A stretch of DNA of 32,574 nucleotides from Serratia symbiotica. GTDB lineage: Bacteria; Pseudomonadota; Gammaproteobacteria; Enterobacterales; Enterobacteriaceae. The number at the start of each line of letters is the position of its first letter. The stretch's first letter is position 1. This document shows positions 1 to 9,924 of this stretch, in pieces. Both the position numbers and the translations under genes were made by a program. The stretch lies in contig JAAKDF010000016.1 of the NCBI GenBank assembly GCA_011754105.1, forward strand, positions 1 through 32,574, written 5' to 3'. Under the pieces are notes generated by a model, which did not search any database, was not told the origin of the DNA, and was given only the letters and a program-made list of their open reading frames with translations.

Positions 1-34
1 GCCTCCCCATGTGAGTGTAGGACACTGCCAGGCA
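1..34 (+). rRNA. rrf: 5S rRNA, 3-prime end only
   Basis: The first 34 bases match the 3-prime end of enterobacterial 5S rRNA, ending in GCCAGGCA. The same 34 bases occur in inverted orientation at the other end of the window (minus strand of about 32496-32529), so this is the tail of an rRNA operon running into the window. The rest of the operon lies outside. Confidence 0.93.
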
Positions 35-88
35 ACACATAATGCAAAAAGCCCCATGCTTAAGCATGGGGCTTTTTGCATTATGTGT
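35..88 (+). terminator. rRNA operon terminator, perfect palindrome
   Basis: Two perfectly complementary 27-base arms (35-61 and 62-88) directly follow the 5S end. The core is a GC-rich stem (AGCCCCATGC) with a run of T on the 3-prime side (GGGGCTTTTT), as expected for intrinsic termination of an rRNA operon. With no spacer between the arms, the real loop must be the central few bases. The terminator at the other rRNA operon end has a related but different sequence. Confidence 0.9.
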
Positions 89-239
89 TGAACCCTGTTC
101 ACTGAGGCAGTTTAGAGTAAGAAATGTAGTGGATCAGTAATTCAGGACACGTCTTAATCACTATTAGTGCTAAACAGTAAACATAAGATGATGAATGATA
201 AAAACTCGTCTAACCAAACGCATATTTTCCCCAGGGTTT

Positions 240-1280
240 AAACTCGACGCTATCGAGTAGATTGTTAATAACTAGCGTGATGCCGGTGAAGTCGTTCCGG
301 CACATGAACTCAATCCTGATCCTCTGCGTCAATGGATACAACTATATATGCAAGCGCTTTAGGGTATCGAGCCAGTTAGAAATGCCATTACGCCTGAAAA
401 TCCTAAAATTTAACAGCTTACAGCGCAGATATAACGTCTTGAGTGGGGAAAAGAAATACTAAAGCAGCATGCTGTGCTGATAAGAACTCACAAAGTAATG
501 CTTCTTCGCATCACACCACGTAAAACGCTCTCGCTAATCACATGCCTGAAAGCAAAGTAGCCCATATGGGCTTATCTGTAATTTGTTCGGTGTTCACTGT
601 AAAGTTGGTTAGGAACAGGGGAAGCGGCCCATTGATGCACGACGAGTTTGACTAAAGAAGTCGGGCAAGAACATGGCATATTCTCAGTTGTAGTGCCGCA
701 GGTAGCTAAACAATCAGCCAGATGCTGCGTCAGAATGGGGTTGATGCAGGCTGATAGCTGGCTTGACGCCTGGTGGAAAGAATGCGTGCTGACACTCAGT
801 CTGCGGGTAAATACTGCGACCAGATAAACCATGACAGCAGCATGGCCTTACTAAACTTGCTGCGTCGGCAGTTTAATCCAGTCGCACTAAATCGCGTCTG
901 GTGCGGTGATATCAATTTTATTAGCCTACAGGATAAATGGGGTTATCTCTGATTTGTCTTTGATTTATATCTGCGCAGAATTATCGGTGCAGCCCTCTTA
1001 ATAACTGTCGATGCTGATAGAGTGTGTCGGGCAATGGCATAATACCCCGGCAATAAAACAGCGTGATGGGAGTAACCTGTTTCATTTGGAGCAGGCTAGT
1101 CAATATAAAAGTGACAAAGATAGAAAGTTACTCTAGCGGTATGGTGATATACAAAGTATGAGTCGCAAAGGAACTACCTGGATAATTCGCCAATGGAAAG
1201 AGTCGTTCGTAGCCTCAAAAGTGAATGGTTACCAAAAAGGGGCTATGCTGATTTTGCCCAGCGAACCGATTAGACTTACC
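240..1280 (+). mobile_element. IS3-family insertion sequence remnant (orfA and orfB decayed)
   Basis: The stretch reads as a badly decayed IS3-family element. Around 380-480 one frame gives the end of OrfA, with the typical ITPENPKI segment followed by the leucine-zipper-like region ending RLEWGKEILK, interrupted by two stops. Around 835-1275 several frames give the OrfB DDE integrase core: NLLRRQFNP, WCGDIN (first catalytic Asp), a weakened second motif reading HLEQASQY instead of HSDQGSHY, and [17 protein letters not shown] with the catalytic Glu. Many stops and frameshifts make it inactive. Terminal repeats were not located, so the outer limits are approximate. The stretch 89-239 to its left holds nothing I recognise. 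Confidence 0.75.
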
Positions 1281-1283
1281 ATT

Positions 1284-1471
1284 GGCTTCTGGGGTGGTTC
1301 CAGCCCTTTAGTTTAGGTTTTATTACTACAGATAATTAGGGAAGTTACATGCGAGAAGTTCCATCAGAAATACATCTTACCGGAAAAACATTTACTCAGC
1401 GAATTGAGCGACATAATAGTAATTTACGCACATATCTTAAACGACTGATAAATAAGATGATATATTATTCA
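1284..1471 (+). mobile_element. IS1-family transposase (InsB) fragment
   Basis: One frame encodes the C-terminal part of an IS1 InsB-type transposase. It contains GSYMREVP, then LTGKTFTQRIERHNSNLRT and a lysine/arginine-rich tail, with one stop (D-N-stop-G-S) where the family has DDW. No left end or terminal repeats are visible. It directly abuts the IS3 remnant on the left and the btsS stub on the right, which it probably truncated. Confidence 0.72.
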
Positions 1472-1933
1472 GGTCCATCAGCAGGATAATTGTCATCTGC
1501 ACCTGCTCGGACACCAGGGTTACCTCTCCTGCAACGGGCTGAACAGTTAGTTGGTGCCGCCCGCGTTTACTGAGAAAGGTATGCACCAACCCACCCAGCA
1601 GCCTTGCGGCAAAGGTAGAGAGCACATACAAGCTTAGTGCCGTCATCTCGCCAGCGAGTTAGCCCCACCAGCTACGCCCACCACTCAGGCCACCTAGTAG
1701 GCTACCCATCATGGCACCGATAGTGCGGGTGTTGTCGATCGAGTCCTAAATATGCAGGCCGAAGTGCCCATAATGCAGGAGGCTAAGAAGGTGATATAAA
1801 GCAGCTTGTGCGGTAGGTTAACGGTGACCTGCATCAGTGGAATAAACAGGCGGGTTTTACTCATCAGATAAGCGATGACCAGAAACACATACATCTTCTA
1901 GAATAGCATTAATATTAACGTAATGTCGTACAC
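1472..1933 (-). pseudogene. btsS: btsS (yehU) sensor kinase, N-terminal membrane stub
   Basis: Read on the minus strand from a GTG at 1933, the sequence follows the membrane domain of BtsS (YehU), the LytS-type histidine kinase that senses extracellular pyruvate with BtsR. Recognisable blocks are VYDITLILMLF, then MYVFLVIAYLMSKTRLFIPL, then MQVTVNLPHKLL, then GGMTAL-like and STFAARLLGGLVH segments, and VTLVSEQVQMTIILL. A stop follows the first 11 codons and there are at least two frameshifts. Only about 150 of roughly 560 codons remain; the kinase half is gone and an IS1 fragment sits at the break. Identification rests on recalled E. coli sequence and is fairly firm because the hydrophobic blocks match in order. 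Confidence 0.75.
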
Positions 1934-1999
1934 TCCCTAAGCTCGAAAAGCTTTTGTAGTGCAAGATCTGCACTGTCGTGTCACGGTTAAGTTTGTCAC

Positions 2000-2860
2000 G
2001 GATTTATTGAATAAATTGGATTTAGAATAATATTTAGTCTCCTAAATAGGCATCTTTCAGGCAACGCGTACACTTTCTGGCATACCGGCTAGCGTCATCT
2101 TGCGCATCATAATCTCGCATCGACAGCTGACTACCAAATAGCTGTTTTTCTCTGTACATCGCTTTTTCGGCTATACGTCGGTGATAGCATGTCATACTTT
2201 CCCTCCGTGTGTTGTCTCCGGTAATGGAGCTGGTTCGCCACCGCTTGATTTCAGTCTGCATAGTCTGCCGACCAATAACGGGCTCCGCTTCTGGGCGGTA
2301 TTAACGCCCTTATCTTCTTGCGCCTTAACTCATCATGACTCACTCACCTATCGAAAGCCCTATCCGCCGAGGCGACTTTGATTTTACGGTACTGCTGGCG
2401 GATAAGACCTGGGAAGGCTTCCGTATCGGTGAAATTTTCACTCGGCGTTGGGGTCTTAAACGGGACATTGATGGACTGAGCCCGCTTACTGATGCAGGTG
2501 TAGTCCGGTCAGTTCAACTGCACTTTTATCATTGTGAAAATGGAGTCGACGAAGCCCTGGAGGGCGCGAAGTGTCAGGCTGAAAATCCGTTTTAACATCA
2601 ATACGCTGGTCATGGCCATGCCATATTGGAATAATATTGTAGGCAACCACGCAGAGAAGGTTTTGCCTCGCAGTACCAGGCGTAAAGTGCCGTTTTATCC
2701 ACCCAGAAAGTGAGTGAACCCCGAGTGATAAGGGCGTTGTTGTAAGCCTTCCAGTTAGTGATTTTGAACTTTTGCTGGACCACGCCATATCACTATTTTG
2801 ATAGCAGGAGAGTCATCTGATCCTCGTGCCGGCAAAATGTTCGATTTATTTAACAACGCC
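2000..2860 (-). mobile_element. IS903-type (IS5 family) element, copy 1, internally deleted
   Basis: Both ends carry the IS903-like terminal repeat, GGATTTATTGAATAAATT at 2000-2017 and the inverse at 2843-2860. On the minus strand the transposase is readable in pieces: KFKITNWKAYNNAL near the start (about 2770-2730), RALQGFVDSIFTM in the middle, KKIRALIPPRSGARYW, and the C-terminal RRIAEKAMYREKQLFG (about 2180-2130). About 60 codons carrying the first DDE aspartate region are missing, and the reading frame is broken several times. The remaining length is 861 bp against roughly 1.05 kb for a full element. No matching 9-bp target duplication is visible in the flanks. Confidence 0.85.
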
Positions 2861-2876
2861 AAACCGAGGTTGTCAT

Positions 2877-4073
2877 TTATTCGCCTTTTTGTTGCTTTAG
2901 CGTCAAGATCAACCCTTTGTGACGCATTTGCGCCGCTTCATCCAAGCGATGCAGTTTTTCCAGTGTATAACCCAGCCAAGTATAGTCGTAGACGTCTGGC
3001 CGCTGTTTCAGCGCTTCACGGAAGGCGTCAGTCGCCTGCTGCCATTCGCCGTGCTTCATCAGCAATTGCCCCAACGTACTATTTAGTAGCGGTGTTGCAC
3101 CATACTGTTTGACCTGCTGATGCAGCGCTTTCTCCAACCGCTCCAGGGTGCCAGATTTCAGCCGTGGGATCAGCAGGACTAAACGTTCGTCATAGTGGCG
3201 TTTTAAGCTGTCCAACACAATCTCCTGTGCCATATCGTGGTCGTTGCATTCGATCAGGTGTTCCACCATGGCGATTTGCAATGGCACTTCATGGCGTTTT
3301 TTGCGGCTTTGATCTGTCCACCAGCGCTTCAGCCCATCACTACCCTCTGCGGCCATCGTCTGATTCATCATCCCAATATAAGCTTGCTGCTGCAACGCCT
3401 GTAGCTCGTTTTCGCTGTGCAGTTCAATCTTGTGCATCGATGGTAGGATCTCCAGCAGCGAACTGTAGGCACCCGTCCGCAGGTAAGCCTGCTCGGCTAA
3501 CCGTAGCACTTCTGGATGGTGTGGAGCTTGGTTCAGCAAGCGATCAACGCAATGACGGGCAGCATGATCCTCACCTTGTGCTAGCTGAATGCGCACCCTA
3601 GTGATGTCCACGGGTAACTGATCGGTATCGGCGACCTCGGCGGCGCGCTCCAGATATTGATTGGTGCGGAAGTCATCGCCACGTTGTTGGGCAGCTTCGG
3701 CAGCCAGTAGGTAGTTTACCATTGGCTGTTCAGCATGATCGGCATTACGCGTCAGCAGGCTCTCAACTTGCTTATAGTCGCCTTCCGCTAGCTTGATGAG
3801 TGCGGCCTTGGTCTCAGCACGGGCACGTCTATGTTTGCGGCCAATAAACCAGCCGCGAGTGCGCGCAACAGTGCGAAAAATATGGCGCAGGACACATTCG
3901 ATCGCCATTATTATTACTACTAGCAGTAGCACTATGATCATCAGACCGGTGACGCTGGTTTCAATGTTGTAGTTATCAGTCTGAATCAGTACGTAACCTT
4001 GATGCCCAGCTAACATTGGCCCTAGCAGCACGCTGACAATCAGCACCAGGAACAAAAATAGCACGCGTAACAT
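2877..4073 (-). CDS. hemY: HemY, membrane protein of the heme operon
   Basis: HemY is an inner-membrane TPR-like protein encoded with hemX at the end of the hemCD operon and implicated in heme homeostasis; it is unrelated to the protoporphyrinogen oxidase sometimes given the same name. The protein is 398 residues, the normal length. Two hydrophobic segments (about residues 1-23 and 40-65) flank the well-conserved GHQGYVLIQTDNYNIETS stretch. The rest is a helical repeat domain with AEGDYKQVE and LLAAEAAQQRGDD. The start lies 3 bases after the hemX stop, so the two are translated together. The stop is only 16 bp from the end of IS copy 1. The frame is intact and the gene is probably functional. 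Confidence 0.95.
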   Translation of the reverse strand: MLRVLFLFLVLIVSVLLGPMLAGHQGYVLIQTDNYNIETSVTGLMIIVLLLVVIIMAIECVLRHIFRTVARTRGWFIGRKHRRARAETKAALIKLAEGDYKQVESLLTRNADHAEQPMVNYLLAAEAAQQRGDDFRTNQYLERAAEVADTDQLPVDITRVRIQLAQGEDHAARHCVDRLLNQAPHHPEVLRLAEQAYLRTGAYSSLLEILPSMHKIELHSENELQALQQQAYIGMMNQTMAAEGSDGLKRWWTDQSRKKRHEVPLQIAMVEHLIECNDHDMAQEIVLDSLKRHYDERLVLLIPRLKSGTLERLEKALHQQVKQYGATPLLNSTLGQLLMKHGEWQQATDAFREALKQRPDVYDYTWLGYTLEKLHRLDEAAQMRHKGLILTLKQQKGE

Positions 4074-4076
4074 GGC

Positions 4077-5204
4077 TTACTCCTCCTGGTGTACGGCAGG
4101 AGGAGAATGATAAAGCAGATTGCGCAACCGTTTCTGCATAACTTTTTCTAATAGAGGCTGGCTTTTCAAGCTTTCTGGCAAATCCATAGATATCGACTGC
4201 TGGCTCAGTGTATCCAGTTCTTCTAGAAAAGCCTTGGTGGCTGGATCAGTGGTGTTAAAGTAAGCGCGTACCCAGGTGGAAATGGTTTCCAGCGATTTTT
4301 TGTAGGTCTCGTTTTGGTGACGAGGGATAGCTTGTGCAGCCACCAGTAGGCGTGAACGAATATTTTCATGCAGATAGATATCCTGATTCGGCGCTAGCAG
4401 CGGTTCGGCGCTAGCATCTCGGCGGCTGAGGGTAATAAAGTCGGCCATAAAGTTGTGCCAGCTTTTGCTCAGGTTCTGCTGCCATTCACCGATCGAGCTA
4501 GAAAGCTCATCTCTGTCTTGATCCATTAGTGCTTTGTCGGTGTTGTTCTCCACTAGACGCAGATTATCGACTTGATTCGACAACTGATTGACCCTGAGGA
4601 TAATACCATCGAAATCTACTCGAATTAGGTTGTGCAGAGTATTAATGTCTTCAAAGATGGCGCCGCGTACCTCAAGCAGGCTTGGGTCATTCATGTCTGC
4701 CAAGCTGGTATCGGCACTCTTCATCAGTGTCGCCGCACTGGTAACGTCCTGATCGCTCCACAGTTTGCGGCCGGCCATTTTTACTAGAAAGTCCGCTTGT
4801 GTTAACAGCCAGGTTTTGGCATCGCTGCCGGAAAGGGTGGCAACCTTTCCCTGCAATTCATTCAACTGGCGCGCCAAGGTAGTTTGTTCTCGGTTAGCGT
4901 CGTCCAGCCTTTTGCTCCGTTGCCGAAGTAAATCTTCTAGCACGCTTATTTCATGTTGAAAGCTCAGCTTTAGCATATCTAACTGTTGCTGCATTGCATG
5001 GTTAGTGGAGAGAAACAGCTTGGCCTGCTGGCGTGTATAGTAGTAGCCGCCAGCACCTAGTGCAATAACCAGCATGATAGAGATCGAACCGAGCATCGTA
5101 CTAGTATTTTTTCCTTTACAGCGATCAGCGTCTGGCTGTTGGAGGTTCTCAGCCGCTGGGGTGGGTTCTTCAACCGGTGTAGATGGGGTATTTTGTTCCG
5201 TCAT
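4077..5204 (-). CDS. hemX: HemX, single-pass membrane protein of the heme operon
   Basis: HemX is a bitopic inner-membrane protein cotranscribed with hemCD; its exact role in tetrapyrrole metabolism is unsettled. About 375 residues: an acidic, proline-rich cytoplasmic start, one membrane span (around residues 38-57), a coiled-coil segment with [20 protein letters not shown], then the conserved periplasmic core [20 protein letters not shown] and [21 protein letters not shown] chose the ATG at 5204 (protein starting MTEQN) because known family members begin this way; an in-frame ATG at 5219 would add five residues. It follows hemD by about 20 bp. The frame is intact. Confidence 0.93.
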   Translation of the reverse strand: MTEQNTPSTPVEEPTPAAENLQQPDADRCKGKNTSTMLGSISIMLVIALGAGGYYYTRQQAKLFLSTNHAMQQQLDMLKLSFQHEISVLEDLLRQRSKRLDDANREQTTLARQLNELQGKVATLSGSDAKTWLLTQADFLVKMAGRKLWSDQDVTSAATLMKSADTSLADMNDPSLLEVRGAIFEDINTLHNLIRVDFDGIILRVNQLSNQVDNLRLVENNTDKALMDQDRDELSSSIGEWQQNLSKSWHNFMADFITLSRRDASAEPLLAPNQDIYLHENIRSRLLVAAQAIPRHQNETYKKSLETISTWVRAYFNTTDPATKAFLEELDTLSQQSISMDLPESLKSQPLLEKVMQKRLRNLLYHSPPAVHQEE

Positions 5205-5227
5205 CATGGCACATCCCATAGTCAGGT

Positions 5228-5968
5228 TTATTTTAACACACGGATCAATGCGTCATTGTCGGCGCTATCGGCTACGCGAATGGTACTCCAGCCCAAGTCT
5301 TGGGCAAGGGTAGCCAAACGTTCACTTACTACGACCAGGCAGCAACGCAACAACCACAAGGAACGATAGTAATCAGGAACTAGAGTGTAGAGCTGCTGTA
5401 ACATTTCACCGCTAGTAACCACTATCGTATCAACACCAGCCCGCTGCCAGTAGGCGCTTTGCTCATTGCCATCGTAATATACCGGGTTGCGTTGATAACA
5501 TTCATAATAGCTTACGGCGGCACCTCGCTCGCGTAATGTATCGCCGAGCAGCCTACGCCCATTGTTGCCGCGCAGGATCAACGCCTGTTTGCCATCCAAT
5601 TTCTCTAGCGCTGGCAGCATCAGCAGCGTTTCACTAATTTCGCGCCCGTACGGGTATATCACCGGTAGACTGCTGATGCGGTATAACGCTAACCCGCTGG
5701 CCCGACCTATCGCATAATAGGCCAAATGTGTCGGCCATGTCAGCCCGGCGCGATTAATAACCGAGTCGGCATAGTTCACTGAGTGCTGTGATAAAACAAA
5801 TACCAGATCACCGATGTTGAGTTGCAGCAAGTGCTGTGGCAGCTTCGGCAAGTCGCAACCGGGGATGAAATCGATCAGCGGCGCATGATAGGCAACCTGG
5901 CCGAGTGCGCGCAACCGGTTTACCAGACATACTCCTGAAGGAGTAGGGCGCGTTACCAGAATCGTCAT
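5228..5968 (-). CDS. hemD: Uroporphyrinogen-III synthase HemD
   Basis: HemD closes hydroxymethylbilane and inverts ring D to give uroporphyrinogen III, the branch point to heme and siroheme, in the cytoplasm. The protein is 246 residues, the usual length. The family is weakly conserved, but the start [13 protein letters not shown], the [10 protein letters not shown] block and the [15 protein letters not shown] block are typical. The last residues of hemC overlap the ATG by four bases (ATGA arrangement), which indicates translational coupling. The position between hemC and hemX is diagnostic. No lesion is seen. Confidence 0.95.
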   Translation of the reverse strand: MTILVTRPTPSGVCLVNRLRALGQVAYHAPLIDFIPGCDLPKLPQHLLQLNIGDLVFVLSQHSVNYADSVINRAGLTWPTHLAYYAIGRASGLALYRISSLPVIYPYGREISETLLMLPALEKLDGKQALILRGNNGRRLLGDTLRERGAAVSYYECYQRNPVYYDGNEQSAYWQRAGVDTIVVTSGEMLQQLYTLVPDYYRSLWLLRCCLVVVSERLATLAQDLGWSTIRVADSADNDALIRVLK

Positions 5969-6906
5969 GTTAGCGGCTTTCCCTGATAAACATCATGCAG
6001 GATTTTCTGCGCGCCGCGTGCCAGTAGTTTCTCCGCCAGTTCGCAGCCTATTTGTTCGGCGCTGTCAGCCGGGCCACGGCATTCGCCACGTACTATTTGG
6101 CTACCATCCGGGGAACCAACCATCGCGCGCAGCCATAGGCTATCGCTGACCAGTTCGGCATAGCTGGCGATCGGCACTTGGCAACCGCCTTCCAGCCGGG
6201 TATTCACCGCCCGTTCGGCGCGCACTCGAATTTTAGTGGCGGCATGATTCAACGGTGCCAACAGTGTGCGGGTGGTTTCATCGTCGAGACGGCATTCAAT
6301 GCCTACCGCGCCTTGACCAACCGCTGGTAGACACTCTTCAGCGCTCAGTGGGCAGCAGATACGCTGTTCTATCCCCAAGCGCTTCAGGCCAGCCACTGCT
6401 AGAATAACAGCATCGTAGTCACCATTATGCAGCTTTGCAAGGCGGGTGCCAACATTGCCGCGTAGATCACGCACTATCAGGTCTGGCCGACGTTCTCGTA
6501 GCTGGCACTGACGTCGCAAGCTGGAAGTACCCACAATGCTGCCTTGCCGAAGTTGATCGATCGAAGAGAAGCGATGTGATACCAATGCATCGCGCGGATC
6601 ATCACGCTCACAAATGGTAGTCATCCCCAGGCCAAGTGGGAAACTCACTGGTACGTCTTTCATCGAATGAACGGCGATGTCTGCACGCTCTTCCAACAGC
6701 GCCAGCTCCAGTTCTTTAACAAACAGCCCTTTACCACCGACTTTCGCCAGTGGCGTATCTAGAATAATGTCGCCACGCGTAACCATCGGAACCAGTTCAA
6801 CCTGTAACTCAGGGTGGGTGGCTATCAGACGTTGCTGAACATAATGTGCTTGCCAAAGAGCTAGCGGGCTTTGCCGGGTGGCAATTCGCATAATGTTATC
6901 TAACAT
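5965..6906 (-). CDS. hemC: Porphobilinogen deaminase (hydroxymethylbilane synthase) HemC
   Basis: HemC polymerises four porphobilinogens into hydroxymethylbilane using a covalently bound dipyrromethane cofactor. The 313-residue protein has the full family length. Cofactor Cys242 is present in [11 protein letters not shown], and the catalytic Asp84 in HSMKDVP. It also carries the arginine-rich [10 protein letters not shown] stretch that binds the growing chain. The start [18 protein letters not shown] matches the family start. It is the first gene of hemCDXY and is divergent from the dead cyaA. The promoter should lie in the 6907-7086 spacer, but I could not single out convincing boxes. Confidence 0.97.
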   Translation of the reverse strand: MLDNIMRIATRQSPLALWQAHYVQQRLIATHPELQVELVPMVTRGDIILDTPLAKVGGKGLFVKELELALLEERADIAVHSMKDVPVSFPLGLGMTTICERDDPRDALVSHRFSSIDQLRQGSIVGTSSLRRQCQLRERRPDLIVRDLRGNVGTRLAKLHNGDYDAVILAVAGLKRLGIEQRICCPLSAEECLPAVGQGAVGIECRLDDETTRTLLAPLNHAATKIRVRAERAVNTRLEGGCQVPIASYAELVSDSLWLRAMVGSPDGSQIVRGECRGPADSAEQIGCELAEKLLARGAQKILHDVYQGKPLT

Positions 6907-7086
6907 TCTTGTTACCGTTTTTATAATTTGCCCGCCATCCTAACACTGAGCGTCAACACTGTCAGTGTAAGTAGCCATAGGTGTTAAAGGTAAAGAAGGG
7001 GCAGTTAACATTACAGATATACCATAAATAATTTGAGTTAGAGGAAGGCAGTAACGCTGGGTTACAGGCTTAACCTCCGGGATGAG

Positions 7087-7175
7087 GTTTATTAATCCCC
7101 AAACGTTTACATCATTCAGTGACTAGATTGAGCGAGGAAAACTATCGCACAGTCAATCTAAAGTATGACGGGTAT
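7087..7175 (+). repeat. ERIC-like repeat remnant in the hemC-cyaA spacer
   Basis: The stretch aligns along its length to the enterobacterial repetitive intergenic consensus. Shared blocks in order are ATCCCCA, TTACAT, AGTGACT, TGAGCGAG, CGCACA and, best preserved, AAGTATGACGGGTAT at the right end. About a third of positions have changed, so its long hairpin is weakened. It lies in the 455-bp spacer between hemC and cyaA. Apart from this and the CRP-like site at 7265, I see nothing definite in that spacer. Confidence 0.7.
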
Positions 7176-7264
7176 AAGAGCCTTTCGCATTAAGCTCCAA
7201 ATCGTTTAAAGAGGCGGTGACCTAAACAGCGAAGCGTTACATCCTTTAGGGTTAATCATCAAAG

Positions 7265-7280
7265 TGTTACATTGGTCACG
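7265..7280 (+). promoter_or_regulatory. CRP-like site upstream of the dead cyaA
   Basis: TGTTACATTGGTCACG lies about 80-100 bp upstream of the cyaA start position. It resembles the known E. coli cyaA P2 CRP site (TGTTAAATTGATCACG) at most positions, including the TCACG half. In E. coli, CRP-cAMP represses cyaA here. With cyaA broken the site has no obvious use and is probably a leftover. Confidence 0.5.
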
Positions 7281-7361
7281 TTTCCGCCAAATATTCTTGT
7301 AACACTCATGGCACAATGGAATACCCATTTTTAAAATACTGGGATAATCAGGTGAGATGTC

Positions 7362-9345
7362 TTATACCTTTACATCGATACACTGAAGCAAAGTTTCAAC
7401 TGGTATAACGTCTGCCACCTGCCCTATTGCATTACTATCATCCCCTATGCTGGGTTACCTGCGGGGTAATATTCTCCATGGCGTTTGCTTCTACACCCCT
7501 GATTAACCCCAACAAGATTACCTTGATGACTTAGCAGATAAATGGGAAAGCCCTTTTGCCAAACCAGCCAGTTATGAACTACTGATTGCCAGCATTTACT
7601 AGATGGGTAGTACCTCTTCGATCGGCCAGAGTTGCAGTTCAGATCTCTATATCTGGTTCTGCCATTAGTCCTGGCTAGATAACTAAGAAAGCTACCTTTT
7701 CCAGCAGCAATGCAGCCTGCTGGAAAAGGTAGCTTCGTTGAGGTGGGGTGTAAATCAGCTTTTTTCTGATCGATAAAAATCACTTCCGCCATAACGAAAG
7801 TGGCAGCCTAGGCAGTAAAAACTGCGGCTCTACTCAATATATCCTATTGCTAGATGAGTTTTACCGCACTGCGGTGCGCTTGTCTAGCAAACACATTCTG
7901 TGAAATATGGTGCCAGGCGAAGAAGAAACGCATTATGACGAATATGATGTGCTGTCGATCTACGCACAAGGCGTGTTAACACCGAACGAATGGCTGGATC
8001 TCGGTAGCCTGAGCACGTTGTTGGCGGAAGAGTACTTTGGTGCCAGCCTATGGCAGCTATATAAGATCGTCGATATAAGAGCGTCGATTCACCTTACAAG
8101 GCAGTGCTGAAAACCCTGCTGCTGGAAGCGTATACCTGACTGAAATAAACGGCCCGACCTGGTTCGCCGCTGTTTCTACCTGAAAGTCTGTGAAAAAACT
8201 ATCGTTGGCCCAAGACTATATTAGCTGGCGGCATATTGGCTGGCGGCGAAAAATCCTCAGCCAACTGGTGAACGAATTGGCTGGAGCGAAGAGCGACTGG
8301 CGATCCTAAACAACCGTGCCAACTGGAAGATAGAACGGGTGCGTGAAGCACATAACGAACTGCTGGATGCAATGATGCAAAGTTATCGCAACCTGATCCG
8401 CTTTGGCCGCCGCAACAACCTCAGCTTCAGTGCTAGTCCGCAGGATATCGGCGTGCTGACCCTCAAGCTATACGCCGCCTTTAAAGCCTTGCCCAGCAAG
8501 TTTGTGCCGAATGGCCGCGCCAACTACAACAGCTGGTACTTGTACAACTAGGCACCATCGATAGATTCCATCGTTAGTTATCAACCAATGGAATCTACTG
8601 GAATATAACCGCTATCTGAATAAACAGGTAACCTGGGCCTATTTCAACGGCCTGCTAAGGCCGAAGACCCGACGGTATATCAAGAACGGTAACCGGTGTG
8701 ATACCGTTAAATTGCAGGAATTAGTGGCCGATGTCTCCCATCAATTCCCGCTGCGCCTGCCAGCACCAACGACGAAAGCTCTATATAGCCCGTGCGAAAT
8801 CCGCCACCTGGCGATTATCGTCAATTTTAGAAATGACCCTACCGCCGTATTCAATAATTATGTGGTGCATTTCGATTTCCGCAAACCCGATCTGTTCAGC
8901 AATACAGCCACGCCGCCGGAATCGGTGAATGTGTTCTATTATAGCCAGCATCTGCGCGGTTTAATCAGCACGCACATTCAGCAGTTAGTATCTGAATGTA
9001 TTGAGTTGCGCTTATCCAGTAGCCTCCAGGAGCATGGTTGCTTCAAGGCGGTACGTATCTGCCGGACAAACCTGGAGGCTATTTTCGAACGCCTGAGTTG
9101 TCACGGTGCAGAAGCTGGAAAGCGCAGTGGAGTTCTACGGTGCTATTTCCAACAACAAACTGCATGGCCTGTCGATTAAAGTGGCAAGCACTTAGGTGGA
9201 TCTACCGCCAACGGCGGATGGCTTTGATAGGGAAGGGATCATTCAGTTATTCTTCGAAGATAGCTTGGACGATAAAGGATTTAATATTTATATTCTGGAT
9301 GAATCCTACCGGGGTTAGATGTTTATCACCACTGTGAAGGACTTT
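7362..9345 (+). pseudogene. cyaA: Adenylate cyclase CyaA, decayed
   Basis: CyaA makes cAMP, the ligand of CRP. The whole gene length can be followed in pieces: LYLYIDTLKQ at the start, LHYHHPL, GSTSSIGQSCSSDLYIW (catalytic domain, around 7605-7660), [105 protein letters not shown] and GFNIYILDE near 9300. Numerous stops and frameshifts and several small deletions break it. The family TTG start codon is TTA here. It lacks the last C-terminal part, and the region past 9345 changes to an unrelated frdA fragment. It is divergent from hemC, as in E. coli. No functional product is possible. Confidence 0.93.
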
Positions 9346-9499
9346 TCTATCGATTTTGCGTCGAATAAAGGCTGCATCTCCCACCTTTGCAGAGATTTTT
9401 TAGCTTTCTCTTCCTCGAGAATAGCCGCCACACTGTCCGGGCCACCTGCTCAAGAGCCAGCGGCCATTGATGCCCGTGAACAGCTTCGCCAACAACAAC

Positions 9500-9924
9500 G
9501 TGAACTGGCTCGCCCTAGCCGACTTAGGCTTTGGACAGCTAGCAGATGAACGGTAGCCGCTCCAGTATCTTTGCCTCACCCAGATGGCGTAGATAAAGAT
9601 AGGCACCATCACCGCGTGATGGTGGTGATGGTGCGGCCAGCAGGTCTAGGAAGACTTTGTCTTGTGGGCCAATCTACATATATTTGTTCTTTAGTTCGCC
9701 TAGTGAAGTTTCCGTCCCCATACTGTAATCCTATAGGTAACGGTAGCCATCCTTCTTAACCAGAATTCCACCTTCACCACGGAAGCCTTCAGTCATCAGG
9801 ATACCGGAGCCGGGAAGGCCAGTTAGGTGATATTTTACTAATTCCATATCGCGCAATGGCACGCCATGGTGGAACACCATGCCCATGCTATCACCAGTGA
9901 TTATGCCGCTGTTGGTGTTGTAAC
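9500..9924 (-). pseudogene. frdA: Fumarate reductase flavoprotein FrdA, internal fragment
   Basis: On the minus strand, reading down from 9924, the sequence gives [78 protein letters not shown] and YLYLRHLGEAKILERLPFIC. This matches the middle of FrdA, the FAD-binding catalytic subunit of anaerobic fumarate reductase, better than SdhA. Stops and frameshifts break it. Upstream codons are cut off exactly at the edge of IS copy 2 (9925); the rest of the gene and frdBCD are absent. The lower limit is uncertain: similarity fades below about 9530. The stretch 9346-9499 holds nothing I recognise. Confidence 0.8.

Noticed and set aside
2335-2595. Plus-strand open frame of 86 codons
   Set aside because: It is antisense to the IS903-type transposase remnant, which is clearly coded on the minus strand.
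9604-9624. CACCATCAC/GTGATGGTG hairpin
   Set aside because: It lies in the decayed frdA fragment, is short, and has no T-run or partner repeat.
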